Origin: Gentiana macrophylla
Taxonomy: Eukaryota; Streptophyta; Magnoliopsida; Gentianales; Gentianaceae
Length of the DNA stretch: 64,000 nucleotides
Reading direction: 5' to 3'
Assembly: GCA_026214975.1 (NCBI GenBank)
Contig: CM047809.1
Location: forward strand, 23,481,460 to 23,545,459
In this document: in pieces, positions 11,405 to 24,950 of the stretch
Layout of the letters: each line of letters begins with the position of its first letter
Numbering within the stretch: position 1 is the stretch's first letter
Translations under genes and position numbers: made by a program
Notes under the pieces: model-generated
Databases searched by the model: none
What the model was told of the DNA's origin: nothing
What the model saw: the letters and a program-made list of their open reading frames with translations, nothing else

Positions 11405-12034
11405 GATAATGTCCCAAACGCCGATTTGCCTTCTTCCAAACGCTAGTTTGCCTCCGCCTTCGCAGAATGCCGGGCCGCGCTTTTGTGTAGAGCTCGATTT
11501 GAACGCCGCTTTGGAAAGCCAAACGCTCGTTTGCACCAAGCTTCAGTATTTTCATCATAACCTCACTTTTAGGGCTCCAAATGAGATGAGTCAAAATGGG
11601 TTGGAAAGCTGATTCAATGCTCTACAACTTTCATCAAGACAACGCTTCCTGAAAGTGTCTCCAAGTGTGAAAAAAATGCCTAAAAATGATTGGTTCAGAT
11701 TTCGTCAATGATTCTTCACTCTTTTCTCCTCCTTGGCCCAAAATCTCATTCTTTCTCGATACTCTCTTCCTTATTCTCGACCTTATACATCAATCTAAGC
11801 CTGAAAACAAAGACACAAACACCAAGGCATAATATACATTGTGTAAACGTAAGCCTGAAACAAAGAAATCCACATAAAACATGAGTTTTTAGGACGAAAA
11901 CGTCATTAGTCTCGAAGCATGCATATAAATGAATATCGTTCATACACTACCCATAATAGCCCAAAATAACCATGAATAACTCGTAAAAGGAGGTAATCTC
12001 ATATAATAAATACACTACAATTTGACTCCCATCA
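11405..12034 (-). repeat. LTR-B 3' copy, truncated
   Basis: It matches the outer part of 21635-23619 and ends at 12034 in GACTCCCATCA next to the polypurine tract. The inner-edge part (roughly 1.3 kb in the other copy) is missing at 11405, where copia A resumes. It contains ACGNNCGT-type dyads, for example at 11523-11530. Confidence 0.8.
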
Positions 12035-14298
12035 ACTACCCCCCACTTAGCTTTTGCTCGCCCTCGAGCAAATAATGCAACTCTAAAATATAACATAGAG
12101 TCAACATTGTAGTCATACACGGGATCATCATATGCAAAGGGCAAGTGAAAACAACCAGGCAAATGCAATTGAATCTAATCCTACCTTATTACAAAAATGG
12201 AATGTGAGTGTGTGCATAGCTTCTCATTCATTCATCACAGTTAACCGGTTCAGATTATAGATACATGACTATTGTTGTTACACCATAGGCTTATACTTCA
12301 TAAACATCTCCACTAATCGAGGTCAAATCAAGGCTAACAAAGGTCAGGTAGAACTTGCAAGGTTGTAACGTTAGGCTTGGGACGGGGCTAAATGAAAGGA
12401 TAAAAGGAATATCAAAAGAGAAAAACGAGCGAGTCTAATCAAAACATCTTGCATTTAGCTCATACCACATCTTCTTAGCTTGGTTCAAGCAAGCATTCTC
12501 CTTCTTTACTCTCAAATTCCAACATACTTTAATGAAAACTTGTCCACCAATGCCACTTTGGAAGAATTAATACATAGCCATTTTTCCGGCAAACTTTGAC
12601 TCAATTTTTATTCATTTTATTCTTTTGTTCTTTTTTTTTTTTTTTTTTTTTTTTTTCTTTTTTCTCTTTTTTTTATAAACCAAACACCAACACTTTTTCT
12701 ATCCCTTCTCATTCGTAGTACAAAAGATTTACCAACACCATACTTTGATACACATCTTCACCACCCCGCACTTGCGCTAGCAAGTGTGCCCAAAATAAGA
12801 TTAAAACTCACTCGTAGGGTGCCAAAGAAACGTAGACCACAAATAAAGGCTAAGGGTCGGTAATTATTGGCTAATCAACGAATGGCTAAGTTCGGGTGGG
12901 GGTCTAACCACCCTACAAAGGCTTAGAGGGGTTTCTGTGGAAATTATGTACAGGGTTGGCTATTTGGCTCTGGTCGGGTCAAAGAAATGCCAGGACCGTC
13001 ATCCCTTAATCTACCAGGATTGACCTTTCTATTTCGCCTCAAAGTTAATCATATAAGTTCTAGGTAACAGAATAGACTATGACAACTATAAGCATCACTA
13101 ATTATCATAACTCATGATATTGAAGCTATTAAGTGCGTGTGTAGTCCATTTTTATAACAAGATCACGACTTAACTCGCATGCATTTACTCAATTGTAAAA
13201 TACTTAACCTAAGGATATCATGATTCAACATATAACACAACATCTATCCATGAATTTTTTTAAAATATGGCTCAAATTCACACGATATAGCAAAAACTAA
13301 GCCTACAAATCATTCAAGTATATGAAAACATGGCATAAAAATTTATCAACAAAAACAGTGAATCTAAGTCTCCTACCCCCCCACTTAAATGAAGCACTGT
13401 CCTCAGTGTGTGAGTGAGAAAGGAAAAAAAAACTTAGCTGAACTGTCGGCAAAGCTCATCCAATGCAATGCAACAACCGCAAATGTATCTCCCAGGGTGC
13501 CTGTGCTACAAAGTAAACACAAAGAATTCTCTACAACGAAAGGCCGAAACCTTAAGTGTAGGTAACACAAACTTGGAGATGTATATATATAGAAAATATC
13601 GGCTATAGCATGCATGTCAAAAACAAGATCGGGTGTAAAATATCCATTCAGGGTCCCAATAAGATCTAAACAAATAAAGCAAAAAGGTGGGTTGCCTCCC
13701 ACAAGCGCCTGTGTTTTACGTTGTTGGCTCGACCATATGGCACTTAAGCAGACTCAAATCACTTAAGACTCAAAACAACTCAAGCAGACACTCATCACAT
13801 ATCATGTAAGCTCATAGCAAGTCAACCAAATTCCACATTCATCAGTTTAAACATGCTCGTAGATATCCCAAGGGCAATCATAAAAATAGTCAAGGTAGTG
13901 AGCGGCTTACCACGTGTCACTTGTGCTGCTTTCTCTTGCCATCTCACACTTTCTTTCCTCTCCGGCTTTGGAGATGGCTTCCTCTTAGACTTCTTGCAAT
14001 CAGGCGGTTTATCAATCCGCACTTTTCCCAGCTTGGGGAGCACCGGTGCAAGGGGCGATCCCGATTTATTATGTGCCTCGATCTTGCCTTGATCAACGAC
14101 ATCTCGTAAGCGCACCGCATCTCCTTTTGACAATATTTTTCCTTCCTGCACGTCAGTACGCACCACACCACAAGAAAACAAAGATTCTGTATATGAGCAT
14201 TCATCATTTATAGCATTTGGACCTTTATCCTTGTAAACATTTAACCGCTCTCTCTCGCCCCCAACACCAAAAGAAATATCTCCACTCTTAAATCCTAT
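12035..14298 (-). other. gypsy 3' non-coding interior with two hairpin-purine modules
   Basis: The terminal polypurine tract (complement at 12037-12050) is preceded on the transcript by a hairpin with 8-bp arms TTTGCTCG/CGAGCAAA and loop AGGG (12053-12072). A second module lies at 13373-13408: arms CACTG/CAGTG, loop AGGA, then TTTAAGTGGGGGGG. Between them is DNA similar to 19245-20440. A basic open frame at 13822-14181 (many Lys/Arg/Pro) sits where reverse transcriptase would be expected; I do not recognise it. No RT or integrase motif is present. Confidence 0.65.
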
Positions 14299-14622
14299 CT
14301 AAGCGTCACTGGTGGTCAAAAAGGGACGACCTAAAAAAATAGAGGTCTTGGAGTCCATCTCCATGTCAAGAATCACAAAATCCACAGGGAACACAAACTT
14401 TCCAACTTGCACTAAAACATCTTCCGCTACCCTCAAAGGTTTCCTCACCGACCTATCAGCCATCTGTAGGGTCATTCCCGTAGGTTCCAATTCACCTAAC
14501 CCTAATTTTTCATATAAAGCCTTAGGCATCAAGCTCACAAAAGCTCCTAAATCACATAAAACATTTTCAATTATAGTATTGCCTATGGTGATAGGAATGG
14601 TGAAGCCTCCTCTATCTCTCAT
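14299..14622 (-). pseudogene. gypsy aspartic protease
   Basis: About 107 codons carry the retropepsin-like core of Athila/Tat gypsy elements: CDLGAFVSLMPKALYEKLG (catalytic Asp in D-L-G-A) and, about 65 residues on, IFLGRPFLTT. The protease cuts the Gag-Pol precursor. It lies downstream of the gag region in the same orientation. The frame is open here but broken both upstream and downstream, so it is probably not made from this copy. Confidence 0.8.
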
Positions 14623-17530
14623 CTAAGGGGGTAACTTACTATCATAAACCGCTGAACACTCCTCCCTCCGATTAACTATCTTACCCATTTTCTCTCGACT
14701 TGTCAACATCCCTTTGAAACATTTAAAATACTCAGGCACACTAGCAATTGCCTCTAACAAGGGAACATTGATCTCTACCTTCCTAAGAATATCGAGGAAT
14801 CTACTCTGACTCTCAGTAAGGACCGGCTTCTTAGGACCCTTAGGTGGGTAAGCAACGAATTCTCACCAAAATCAGGAGGGGGAGGGGGCATAAAATTTTT
14901 CTTACCTTGAGTGTTTGGCCTTGGAGGCCCAGATGTAGCTTCTTTTGTCATCACTGGCTTGCTCGGCTCCTCCTCTTTAATGTCCAGCACTATAAAATCC
15001 TACTTCTCCCTTTCTTCATCTTTTCTGGTTTGAGCTTCCTGCTCTCTCTGTACTTCCATTGCTTACTCTTTCCTTACAATCATGAGGTCTCTCTTAACAG
15101 CAGCTAACTCTTTTCGTACCGCTTCTAACTCGGTTTCCATTCTTTCTCTCTCTGCTGCCTCAGCTTCATCCTCCTCATCCAGATATTCTTCTGCTACAAC
15201 TGCTTGCTTTGGCTGGTCCACTCCCAGCTCTCTACCACTCCTAGTGATTATGGCATTCACTAGCCTCAGATTCTGCTCAGCATCACTCAGACTCAATGTA
15301 TTTGTGATTTGCCCAACTTGAGTCTCTAAATACCGGATAGCTAAGTGCGTTGCTACATTCTGTTCAATAGAACTCTTATTTAGCTCAGAGATAGTCTTAT
15401 CCATCTTCTCTAACAGCAACTCAGTTGAGGTCTTCGGGTACCGAATTGCTTGATTGGTTATTACGATGAAGGTGCGATTCGGGTGTTGATATGTCCCTAA
15501 TCGTTATTTTTGCTTTTGATGGCTAGCTTGCGATTATTGTTTCTTTGATGCCTCGATTACGGTTCCATCCTTGATTGCTCCCCCAACTCTGATTATGTCC
15601 CTGATTATTCTCGGCCCTCGGATTCGATTATTCTGCATTGTTGGTGGCCTCTGCGATTGTTACGATACATGCCTTGATTGGTATCTTGATAGGCATTCTG
15701 ATTCTAGGGGTTCTGATTCCAAGATTGGTTATTTGGGCTTTGGTTCTGATTGTTATTGTTTCGATTCCAATTCTGCCCCTTTGTTTGATTCCAACCTTGC
15801 CCCTGCTGGTTCTGATTCCACTTACCCCCATTACCTTGTCCAACATAGCTCACATTGTACTGCTGCTGCTCTTCCATGCCATACTCGAATTGATGGCCAT
15901 TCTGATTATCAAAATTCGAATTCCACTATTGCTGTTGGCCAAAATCTTGTTGATTATTCTTTACCTGTCCCTTCGCAAACACATTATGTTGCTATTGTGG
16001 AGGCAACTGTTGTGGGTAAATGGACTTCTTTAGTGAAGTACATTGCAAAGCGTAATGGCCACCTCCACACATTTGGCATTGTAATGCCGTCTTTCTCTCT
16101 GCCTCCATCTTCTCCATCATTAGTGACATCGCTTGCATCTTCTCGTGAAACGCTTGCTCTCTATCCAAATCGTCTTTCAATGACTTTACAGTTTCCAAAG
16201 GCGCTTTCTTGTTCTTTTTTGTAGAGCCCCACTGCCCTTCTCCTTCAGCGGCATTCCTTATCTCATTGCATTGCACATGTTCTGAGGGCAAATTCATGAT
16301 ATCACCACCACTTGCGAGTTGAGCTTATTACGGTCCTTTGGTTCCAAAGCTCTAAACAGGATAATCACCTGTTCAACCGTGGAGAAACCATGTGGTGGGC
16401 ATTTCTTCAGCAATCCCCGAAATCTCTCATATGTCTCTTTCAAAGTCTCTCCACTCAATCCATCAAATGTCGAAATATCCTCCTTCAGGTCTAGTATCTT
16501 GGCTGGGGGGAAATACTTCCTTAGAGAAACTTGCACTACATCCTCCCATGTATGCAATGAATCGTTAGGCAATGAATCGAACCAATCTCTAGCAGCCCCT
16601 TTTAGTGCAAACGGAAAAACCATCATCCGTATTGCATCCTCTAGCACCCCATTATATTTCATAGTCCCACAGATTTGCATGAAATGATCGAGGAAACTAT
16701 TAGGATCTTCTGTGGACTTCCCGTGGAACAAAGCATGCTCTCCCAACATGTTCAAGATGTTCTGCTTGATCTCCATGTTGTTTGCATTTATGGGAGGCAT
16801 TCTTATATGGTTATGCCCTACCACCTCATGTGGGGTAGTGACATAATCTCGCCAAAATCTAGGTCCTTGCCCCAGTGGTTGTCTTACATTCCTCGGTTGC
16901 TGCTCATGTTGCTGAATAGGTGGTTGCTGATTATTCCGATTCTGCTGATTATTTTGGTTTTGTGGGTTTCCCAGTTCAGCCAGCATCAAAAGTACCCTTT
17001 CGACTGTAGCTTGGTCATACTGCCCGAACTGCTGAGTGTTCTATTGTTGCAACGGCGGCTGCTGAGTACGCTCAGTGTTCCTCTGATCGCTTTTACCCAA
17101 GTCTGCCACCACGGTTCCCAACCTGCCCAAGCCGCCCACATCGGTTAATCCCAATTCCCGTTCTCTGAGTGTATTGAGGGTCGATCGTTTGCTGGAGTCT
17201 TAACCCATCATTCTCCAATTGTTCGATACGATCACGGATTGGGGTCAATTGCAAGGTTGTATCCCCGAGGTTGGATGTACTGCCCGGTGCATTGTGCTCA
17301 GTCAAAGGCTCAATATTATCCCGACCATCCAAATTATCCCTACCATTAAGCTCATCCATCTCTTCAGAGATGTCTGATAGAGACATATCAATTGATCCCT
17401 CTTCTTCGTACAGAGGGTTCGGAGTCCCGATAACGCTCTCCTTTCTTCTTTGACTGTTGCGGTGGCATGAAAAAGCTTCAATCTCTTCAATCGGTTCGAT
17501 AAGAGGTTGTTTTGAACTTCTCGTGGTCAT
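14623..17530 (-). pseudogene. gypsy gag with coiled-coil linker, frame-broken
   Basis: The region begins MTTRSSKQPLIEPIEE at 17530, about 90 bases inside the primer site. After one shift, 16294-16989 carries the Retrotrans_gag domain (ALFHGKSTEDPNSFLDHFMQ, GAARDWFDSLP, FRGLLKKCPPHG). Another shift leads to a CCHC knuckle, CQMCGGGHYALQC, near 16050-16090. The next 600 bases are simple-sequence Asn/Gln-rich. A charged coiled-coil-like segment (15063-15419, many Glu/Lys/Arg) and a Pro-rich stretch precede the protease. At least three frame breaks are needed. Confidence 0.82.
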
Positions 17531-17621
17531 GCACTGTCAAAAATAGAAAAAAACAAGAAAACAAATAAAAAAGACCTAAGCCCAGGCTTTCGGTCAACTT
17601 ACAAGATATTCACCATGTACT

Positions 17622-17641
17622 CCCCGGCAACGGCGCCAATT
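17622..17641 (-). other. gypsy primer binding site next to LTR-C
   Basis: The minus strand reads TTGGCGCCGTTGCCGGGGA, the primer site typical of Athila/Tat gypsy elements. It directly abuts the LTR-C edge at 17642 and proves that LTR-C acts as the 5' LTR for the gag-bearing interior. Confidence 0.88.
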
Positions 17642-19206
17642 TGATAAGTAGAGATTTCGCAATCCGGCTCGATCAAATACAATTTATAAAAATCGAAAGC
17701 TTAGGCAAAACTCACTTTCTAACCGGCAGTGAACCGGTCGATCGTAGGTTGTGCATTCAGAGTCCGAGGTCGATCCCACGAGGAGATATAGTCGCATATA
17801 AAATTTGCGTTAAAATCAGAGGATAGAGAGTATATGAACAAGACAAAAGATCGAAGCTTTTATTATTTCACGGCATAAACAAGGATCTGAATCAAGACTT
17901 TTATCCAGAGTAAATTTCATCAAACTAATGATCTACACAATCAAAACCATATTGAGAGAAAACAAATTGAAATCAGGAATACTCACAATAATGAAGATCA
18001 AAATATTGTAGATCAAGACTTTTGAATCCCAAATCAGCAAAAGATATCAACCTTTAATTCATACAATGATATTCCCAAGCACGAAATCCGCCAAGCTATC
18101 GATTGAATATCGTATTCTACTATGTATATATAAAAATCTAAACTAAGAAATTGAAATACGGAGCCTAGCTAGTCCAGAGCTTTAATCCGACTATTTAGAT
18201 GTCAACCTGTCATAACAACCGCCGAAGCGGCTGGGTTGAGCACCTAATCCGGCCTCGAGCTCATTCTAGGCCAATAAAAGTCAGAATATCTGTTCTCTTA
18301 GGTTTAGCTGCTCTTAAATAGGCAAAAATCGCGACCTTGACATAGTTGGGCCGACCAACTTGGCCCATTTAACTCGTCTTCGGTAAACTGGTGATAACGT
18401 GCTGTGTAGAGCTCCGATTTGAACGATTCAAGATGCGTTGGAAAGCACGTTCAATTACCTACAACTTTAATGAAGACGACTTGACCAGAAAATGCCTCCA
18501 AGATGGGTCAAAATAAAGATTAATGGACAGGCATGGTGAATACTGCTGTCGGGGCCAAACGAGCGTTTGCCCTCCTGGTGAACGCTCGCTGGAGATCAGA
18601 TTCTTGATTAGGATTCTTGAGATTTGAATGAGAGTCTATCCTGCCTTGAACGCTAGTTTGTCTTGTATGAGCTTTCTTGATTCGGGCTGAACCCATCCAA
18701 ACGCTAGTTTGGGGGTCATTGGGACGCTCGTCCAGCTGAAAACCCAAATTTCTGAATGAAGTGTCAACTCTGTGACCACCCGTTTGGGATGGGCAAACAC
18801 CAGTTTGTGGTATGCTAAATGCAAATGCCGGTTTGGGGTATGGCAAACGCCAGTTTGCCTTGACTTGACTCCAAACTTGGCTTTTCTTCCAATTTCATTC
18901 AACTCTCGTGCCACGAACATGTCTCTTAGTCCAAAACATCGCCTTCCGGGTCCTCGAGTCACCTAAGTCCTACAATAACATAGACGAACAAACACCACGC
19001 GTAATTCCACAAGACAAAAGTACTCGGAAAAGAGTGAAATATCGTTAAAAAGGCGGAGTTTACTATCGATATGAACAGTTTAACTCCCCGTGTGCATAAC
19101 TCACGATATTACTTTTGAAACGGTCTATATCTACCCAAAACAAGCGAATAAAGTGATAAACGGGGCTAGATCACATACAAAAGTGCAGTGAAGTTGACTC
19201 CCATCA
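17642..19206 (-). repeat. LTR-C (1.57 kb), shared by two interiors
   Basis: It has a primer site on its left and a polypurine tract (complement ACCCCACACTTAGCC, from 19210) on its right, so it borders one interior on each side. It shares with LTR-B a block around 18410-18530 (GATGCGTTGGAAAGC, AAATGCCTCCAAGATGGG) but not most flanking sequence. Several ACGNNCGT dyads and decayed variants lie at 18555-18855. Overlapping open frames here are artefacts of these repeats. Confidence 0.8.
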
Positions 19207-21186
19207 ACTACCCCACACTTAGCCTTTGCTCGTCCTCGAGTAAACAGGCGTATTAAAAGAGACCAAGGGATCAACTTCACGAACGCGTATAAAACCACTC
19301 ATATTGCCAAGGTAAACGATAAGAAATATAGTGAATGCAAACATCTTGACTCAATCGTTATCAGACAAACGGAATGTGTATGTGTGAAAATTAGCTCCCA
19401 AGTCATAGACCAGATCACCGGTTCGGATTATAGACGCTTAGCTATCGCGACTACACTAAAGCTCATTTTAATAACATCTCCACTAATCGGGACCAACCAA
19501 GGCTAAACACGGTCCAGTAGGACTTGAAGGGTTATAACGTTAAGCTCGGGACAGGGGCTAATCGAAAGGAAATTTGGGACTGGAGTTCAGAAAACACGAG
19601 TGAACCTAATCATCTTACGTCTTTCTTCTCAAAATAAATCAACTAACACCAAAACGCCTTCGATTTTTTTTATTCACACTTTATTCAAATTTTTCAATTT
19701 TTTGATTCACTTTTCTTTTCATGTTTTTTTTTTCTTTTCTAACTTTTCTTCCAAAACCAAACAACCTATATAGATTTCTCGATCTCCTCCCCTTCGCATT
19801 ATTAGCTCGTACTAACCAACTCTTCTCTAATCACGCACCAATCTCCCACCCCACACTTGATTCAGCAAGTGTGTCTAAAAACAACAACTAAGTCCACTCG
19901 TAGGGTGATCAAAAGAAACGTGACAAAAAATAAGGCTCAGGGTTAGGGTAATACAGGCTAAGTAACCAAAACGGCTCATTTCGGATGGTGGTCAGACCGT
20001 CCTATCAAGGCTTAGAGGGGTTACGAGGGTATAATGTTTGGATTTTGGCTTATTTGGCTCTGGTTGTGTCAAAGAAGCGCCAGGACTGTCATCCCGTGTC
20101 CTACCAAGGCTAATCCTTCTATTTCGCCTCGAAGTTACAAAATGGTATCTAGGTAGTCGAATTGTGCTCAAGTCTACCATAATCATTCACTAGATCCTAA
20201 GGCCTATGACATTGAAGCTAAACGTGCGTAAGAAATTCCGTTTATAAGATAAACCTAGCGTCTTGCTATAAGCATTTACTATTTCGCTAATTCGTTTACC
20301 AAGCAAATGTGAAGTTTAAACATGCAAACAGATGTGAAAACCTTGGAAAATTTTAAAAATCTGACTCGAAAACGGACACAGACTAAGTATATTACTGAAC
20401 TGGCACATTTAAACATACAACTCAAACCAAGCTAAGTCTCCCACCCCACACTTTAATGAAACACTGTCCTCAGTGTGTGTATGAAAAAGAAAGACGACTT
20501 AGCTTTAGACCCGGCAGAAAGGCGTGAACGAATCTCGTGACATCTTCTTATAAGCGCATCCCGTGTACCTAAAGTCACATAGACAGAAAACAACGCAAAC
20601 ACATGCACGGGACGTGGTCCACGTGCCAAAAGTATGCAACAGATACACTGGGGATAGAAAATAAAGAAGCCATGCCACATCAGTAGACTCGAAACACAAA
20701 CAATCACTCAACATGGACCGCTATAGATGGAAAAATGACCATAAAGGTAAAAGAACAGAACACCTACGCATATCATATAAAGGCCACAGAGGGTCACATT
20801 AAAACATCCATGTCGAGTAGTGAAAGCATGTATCACAATCAAATACTTCCTCTCTGTGTTCATCGTGAATTCCTCTTAGACACACCTAAGCTTGCTTTAT
20901 TCCAAAATAGGTCTGCTTTTCTTTTTTTTTTTTTTTAATTTTTTTTTAAATTTTTTTCGGCACAAAAGTCTCCATTTCACCCTTTCATTAAAACAAAGTC
21001 AAAAGAAAATCATGACATATTAAGATTCAAACGAAACTCAATCCCAAGATTCAAACAGAATGCTTATCCTTAAAAAGTCATCATAATAAACTTAGAGAAC
21101 TGAAATTATTAAATATCTTCTACAAAATATCCCAACTCTTTTTCCAGAGCACAATCTGAAAGGAACACCATTATCAAACCGAATAG

Positions 21187-21217
<31 letters not shown>

Positions 21218-21634
21218 AAACCCCTCACACACACACACACACGATATTTTAGACCCCTCAAAAAGTCATGTTAGCCGAAGGCCCTAAGCCCCAGTTCTAG
21301 CCGGACTTGCAAGATATCACACCCGAAGAGGCTAAGTACCAAAGTCGTATTCAATCCGAGTTCAGGACAATATCACTTTAGCATCCCATGGCTCCTATCG
21401 AAATCTAAATGAAACAAGATGATAAAAACCTAGGCCCAAGTTCTAGGACAACCTACAAGATATCAACCTAATATAACAACCCCATAAAGGGATTGGGTTG
21501 AGTACCAAAATTGCATTCAAACCTAGTCTAAGCACATAATATCAAAATGTTTTCATTTTTTTCGCTCTCTTGACCTAACACAATTTTTGATATTGACTTT
21601 TAAACAATCTCCCTGGGAACGGCGCCAAAAATTT
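19207..21634 (-). other. non-coding gypsy interior with two hairpin-purine modules
   Basis: Primer site GGCGCCGTTCCCAGGG (minus strand, 21611-21627) abuts LTR-B, with two or three mismatches to the usual site. The rest has no gag or pol. The terminal module (19210-19244) has near-complementary arms around AGGA and then CTAAGTGTGGGG. The upstream module at 20441-20476 has perfect 6-bp arms ACACTG/CAGTGT around AGGA, then AAAGTGTGGGG. Poly-T (20921-20955), an (ATTT)n tract (21188-21210) and (AC)n (21228-21242) occur. The part left of 20440 resembles 12073-13370. Confidence 0.7.
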
Positions 21635-23619
21635 TGATAGCAAAATACTTAACCGCTAACTTTAACCGACAGAGTATCGGGTCAACGGTAGTAGAGTGGT
21701 CACAAGGTCGAATCCACAGGGAGTAACAATGAAGTACCAAAGTCGACGTAAAACTTGGTTCAGGTCAATAGATAGTGGAAAGATTAACAACTAATGTAGA
21801 AATAACGATTACACTACTAGTTTTGCTTATATGATTAAAAAGCATAGCCGAACTACGATCCAACGGGTTACTTTTACCCCACAGGAAAGACTCGACAAGG
21901 AGCGTGCCTTAACCGACCTACCTATCCAATTCAGTTTATAAGACATCCACCGGTGCCAACTCCTAATTCTGGTGTTAAGGTCTGAACAACTCTCGCTTAA
22001 CACCCTAGGCCAGGCTATTTAACCCTCCCTTTAGAAAGCCAACTAACCTAACATGGTTCACCAAAATCTCGAGTAGCTCGGAAAACAGATGAAAACCTCA
22101 CATAGGGCACAGTCCTAACAACTAGCTAGGTTGTCAATCTAACAACTAGGTGTTGTCTACGCGATGATCCTAAAACCCATTATCCCACATCTCACCGCAA
22201 AATACATCTATAATTTCGACGTGTGTGTGACAGTGAACTAGGTTGTCAATCTAATTCAAAGCTATAATCTTCATAAGAACATGTTTTAGAATGTGGATTA
22301 ATCATACAAACGTTTAATTAAGCGCTACACTACTCCCGTCTAAACCCCTTAGGGTTTTCGCTCGCTTTCACATAATTCGGCTACACAACGGATTAGCTAC
22401 TCATGATTATGCTATTAAATGAAATAAAGATAGTAATCAAACTCAAAACAAGAAATAAAAGAGAAATCATTACCATATAATTTGCAGAAAATCTGATTCA
22501 GAAAATACGAATAAATATTTCACCAAAAAGCCAAATCTTTGATCTTGTAATGCAAATCCAAGCTATAAAAGATGTGTAGAATCAAGGGATGTTATCTAGG
22601 GGATCAAAGGATCAAAGGATGTTTAAACTACCCTAAAATCTCACCTAAATCGCCCAAGAAAAGTCTAAAGTCGGCCAAAGATTGTATAGGGGCTGAATGA
22701 GCAGCATATTTATAGTGTAGGTCGAAAATATGCTTCTGTCGGTCCCAGACGCCAGTTTGCCTTCTTCCAAACGCTAGTTTGCCTCCTGTCTTCAGTAAAT
22801 CAGCAATAACGTTTTGTGTATAGCTCCGATTTGAACGATTCAAGATGCGTTGGAAAGCTCGTTCATTTCCCCAAAACTTTCATGAAGACGACTTGGCCAG
22901 AAAATGCCTCCAAGATGGGTAAAAATAACGATTAACGTTACAAGTATGGTGAACACTGCTGTCGGGGCCAAACGCTAGTTTTTCTTATACGAGCTTTATT
23001 GATTCGGGCCGAACCCATAAAAATGTGCGTTTGAGGTGATTTGGACGCTAGTTTGCCTGAAAACCCAACTTTCAGTGTCAATGCTGCTTCTGTGAACGCC
23101 AGTTTGGACTGGCCAAACGCTCGTTTGCACCAAGCTTCAGTATTTTCATCATAACCTCACTTCTAGGTATCCAAATTAGATGATTCAAAATACATTGGAA
23201 ATAGGATTCAATGCTCTACAACTTTCATCAAGACAACGCTTCCTGAAAGTGTCTCCAAGTGTGACAAAAATGCCTCTGAAGTGACTGGTTCAGATTTCGT
23301 CAATGATTCTTCACTCTTTTCTCCTCCTTGGCCCCAAATATTTTTCTTTCTCGAGAATCCCTTCCTTATTCTCGACCTTATACATCAATCTATGCCTGAA
23401 AACAAAGACACGAACACCAAGGCATAATATACATTGACAGAAACGTAACGAAATCCACATAAAACACGAGTTTTTAGGACGAAAACCTCATTAGTCTCGA
23501 AGCATGCATATAAGTGAATATCGTTCATATACTACCCATAATAGCCCAAAATAACCATGAATAACTCGTAAAAGGAGGTAATCTCATATAAGAAATACAC
23601 TACAATTTGACTCCCATCA
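21635..23619 (-). repeat. LTR-B 5' copy, complete (1.99 kb)
   Basis: On the minus strand it runs from TGATGGGAGTCAAATTG (23619) to TTTTGCTATCA (21635), directly before the primer site. The same family occurs complete on the plus strand at 50374-52065. Its insertion at 23619/23620 interrupts copia A just after the protease. It carries dyads such as ACGCTCGT at 23117-23124. Confidence 0.85.
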
Positions 23620-24950
23620 AAACACTAACTAGATTTTTTGTCATGGATGGAACATATAAGGAATGATTTAAGTGTAAAGGAACATTAATGTGTGTGGGTA
23701 AGGCACAAGTTCCAGTGTGAGTGATGTTTATGAGCTCACCATTCCTAAATGCAATCGTGTCTGAGGCAGGGTAATATGATGCAAGATGCATGTTGTTGAT
23801 ATTTGAGGTGATGTGATTAGTAGCCCCACTATCAAGATACCATGAAGGTTCAGCATCAGTCTGTGGTGAAACAATCAAAGCAGAGTTCTATCTAACACCT
23901 CAAGAGTTGTTGGGCAGAAATTCCTCCTCAAACATGTGCTAGCAAGATATTACAGTATGACCACTCTTTCCATACAATTGGCACACAGGTTTGTTGTTTA
24001 AGTTGTTATTTCTGCCACCTCTTCCTCTATTCCTACCTCATGTGTCTCTATTGCTTTGGTTTTGGGAGGAATTGAAGGGCCTGGGGCCAGGAGCATTGAT
24101 CCTAGGCTTATTGCCAACAAAATTTTCAAAGTTTGCACTTGGATTCTTAAGATTCATACCAAAATCAGCATTGTTTCCCTGACTAAACCTTGCCAGTAGC
24201 CTTTCATGGGTGATTAGTTGAGACTGAACTTCTTGCCAAGTTAATGAGACAACCCTCGCTTTCATCACAACTTCATATTCTTTCTCCAAACCTCCTAAAG
24301 TTGCAAATATCAGTTCTTAACGAGATATGGGATACCTTGTAACAACAAGATTGTATGAATATGACTTCATGTGGACTAGATAATCAGCCATTGATCTACC
24401 TTCTTTAGTGGCTCTGGTCAGAGTACTTTTGTATTCCATCATTTGGCACTCGGACTGTCTATTGAACAAGGTTTCAAGGGTGGTTTAGATCTCTCTAGCA
24501 TAGGCACATCCAACTATTTCATGCTAGGCTTGCTTAGTAATTGAGCTCATTAGCAATCCAATTAACAGTTGATCTGTAAGATTCCACTCTTCTTGAGTCT
24601 GAATGCGTAGGAATGGCGAGAGAGAGGTACTCAACGGAGAAAGACTAGTGTTCCGGTCATCAGACATAACATGATGCTCCAATCTGTGGCCCCTTACTAG
24701 AGAAGATAATTGTTTCTATCTAATTTAACATTACACACTTGATTCAGATTGGTAGGGAACGGTATAGATGGTAGAGTTGGGTTTCCGGTGACACCAAAGC
24801 TAGGTAAATGAGGAATGGTGGGATATGTTGGTGGTAATCTCTTAGAGAAAAATTCAAGTCTGGTGAAGTTCAATAGAGATCTAGCTGCCAGAAAAACGTT
24901 GGACTGAATGTACAGGGACGGGAAGCTAACGATTGGCATGCCAAAGATTG
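23620..24950 (-). pseudogene. copia A gag and protease
   Basis: The start near 24939 leads to KLDRNNYLL, the copia gag N-terminal motif, followed by stops and shifts. About 24038-24289 carries the C-terminal part of gag (HERLLARFSQGNN). The zinc knuckle near 23945-23990 reads CQLYGKSGHTVISC, so the second Cys is Tyr. The protease motif WYLDSGATNHIT is at about 23800-23835. The reading stops at 23620 where LTR-B begins, right after the conserved KNLVSV. Confidence 0.85.

Larger units (their letters stand above)
11405..23619 (-). mobile_element. Athila/Tat-like gypsy mosaic: three LTRs, two interiors
   Basis: From right to left: LTR-B (21635-23619), primer site, non-coding interior (19207-21634), polypurine tract, LTR-C (17642-19206), primer site, interior with gag and protease (12035-17641), polypurine tract, truncated LTR-B (11405-12034). 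LTR-B and LTR-C share both ends (TGATGGGAGTC... and a TGATA-type inner edge) and an internal block but differ elsewhere, so this is not a simple tandem of one family. No reverse transcriptase or integrase is present, so it would depend on another element. Recombination between related elements or nesting plus deletion could produce it. Confidence 0.78.

Noticed and set aside
15571..16224. Long plus-strand open frame (217 codons)
   Set aside because: It is the antisense of the Asn/Gln-rich simple-sequence part of the gypsy gag region; composition alone keeps it open.
18520..18966. Overlapping frames on both strands in LTR-C
   Set aside because: They arise from the short dyad repeats, which avoid stops; there is no start context or domain.
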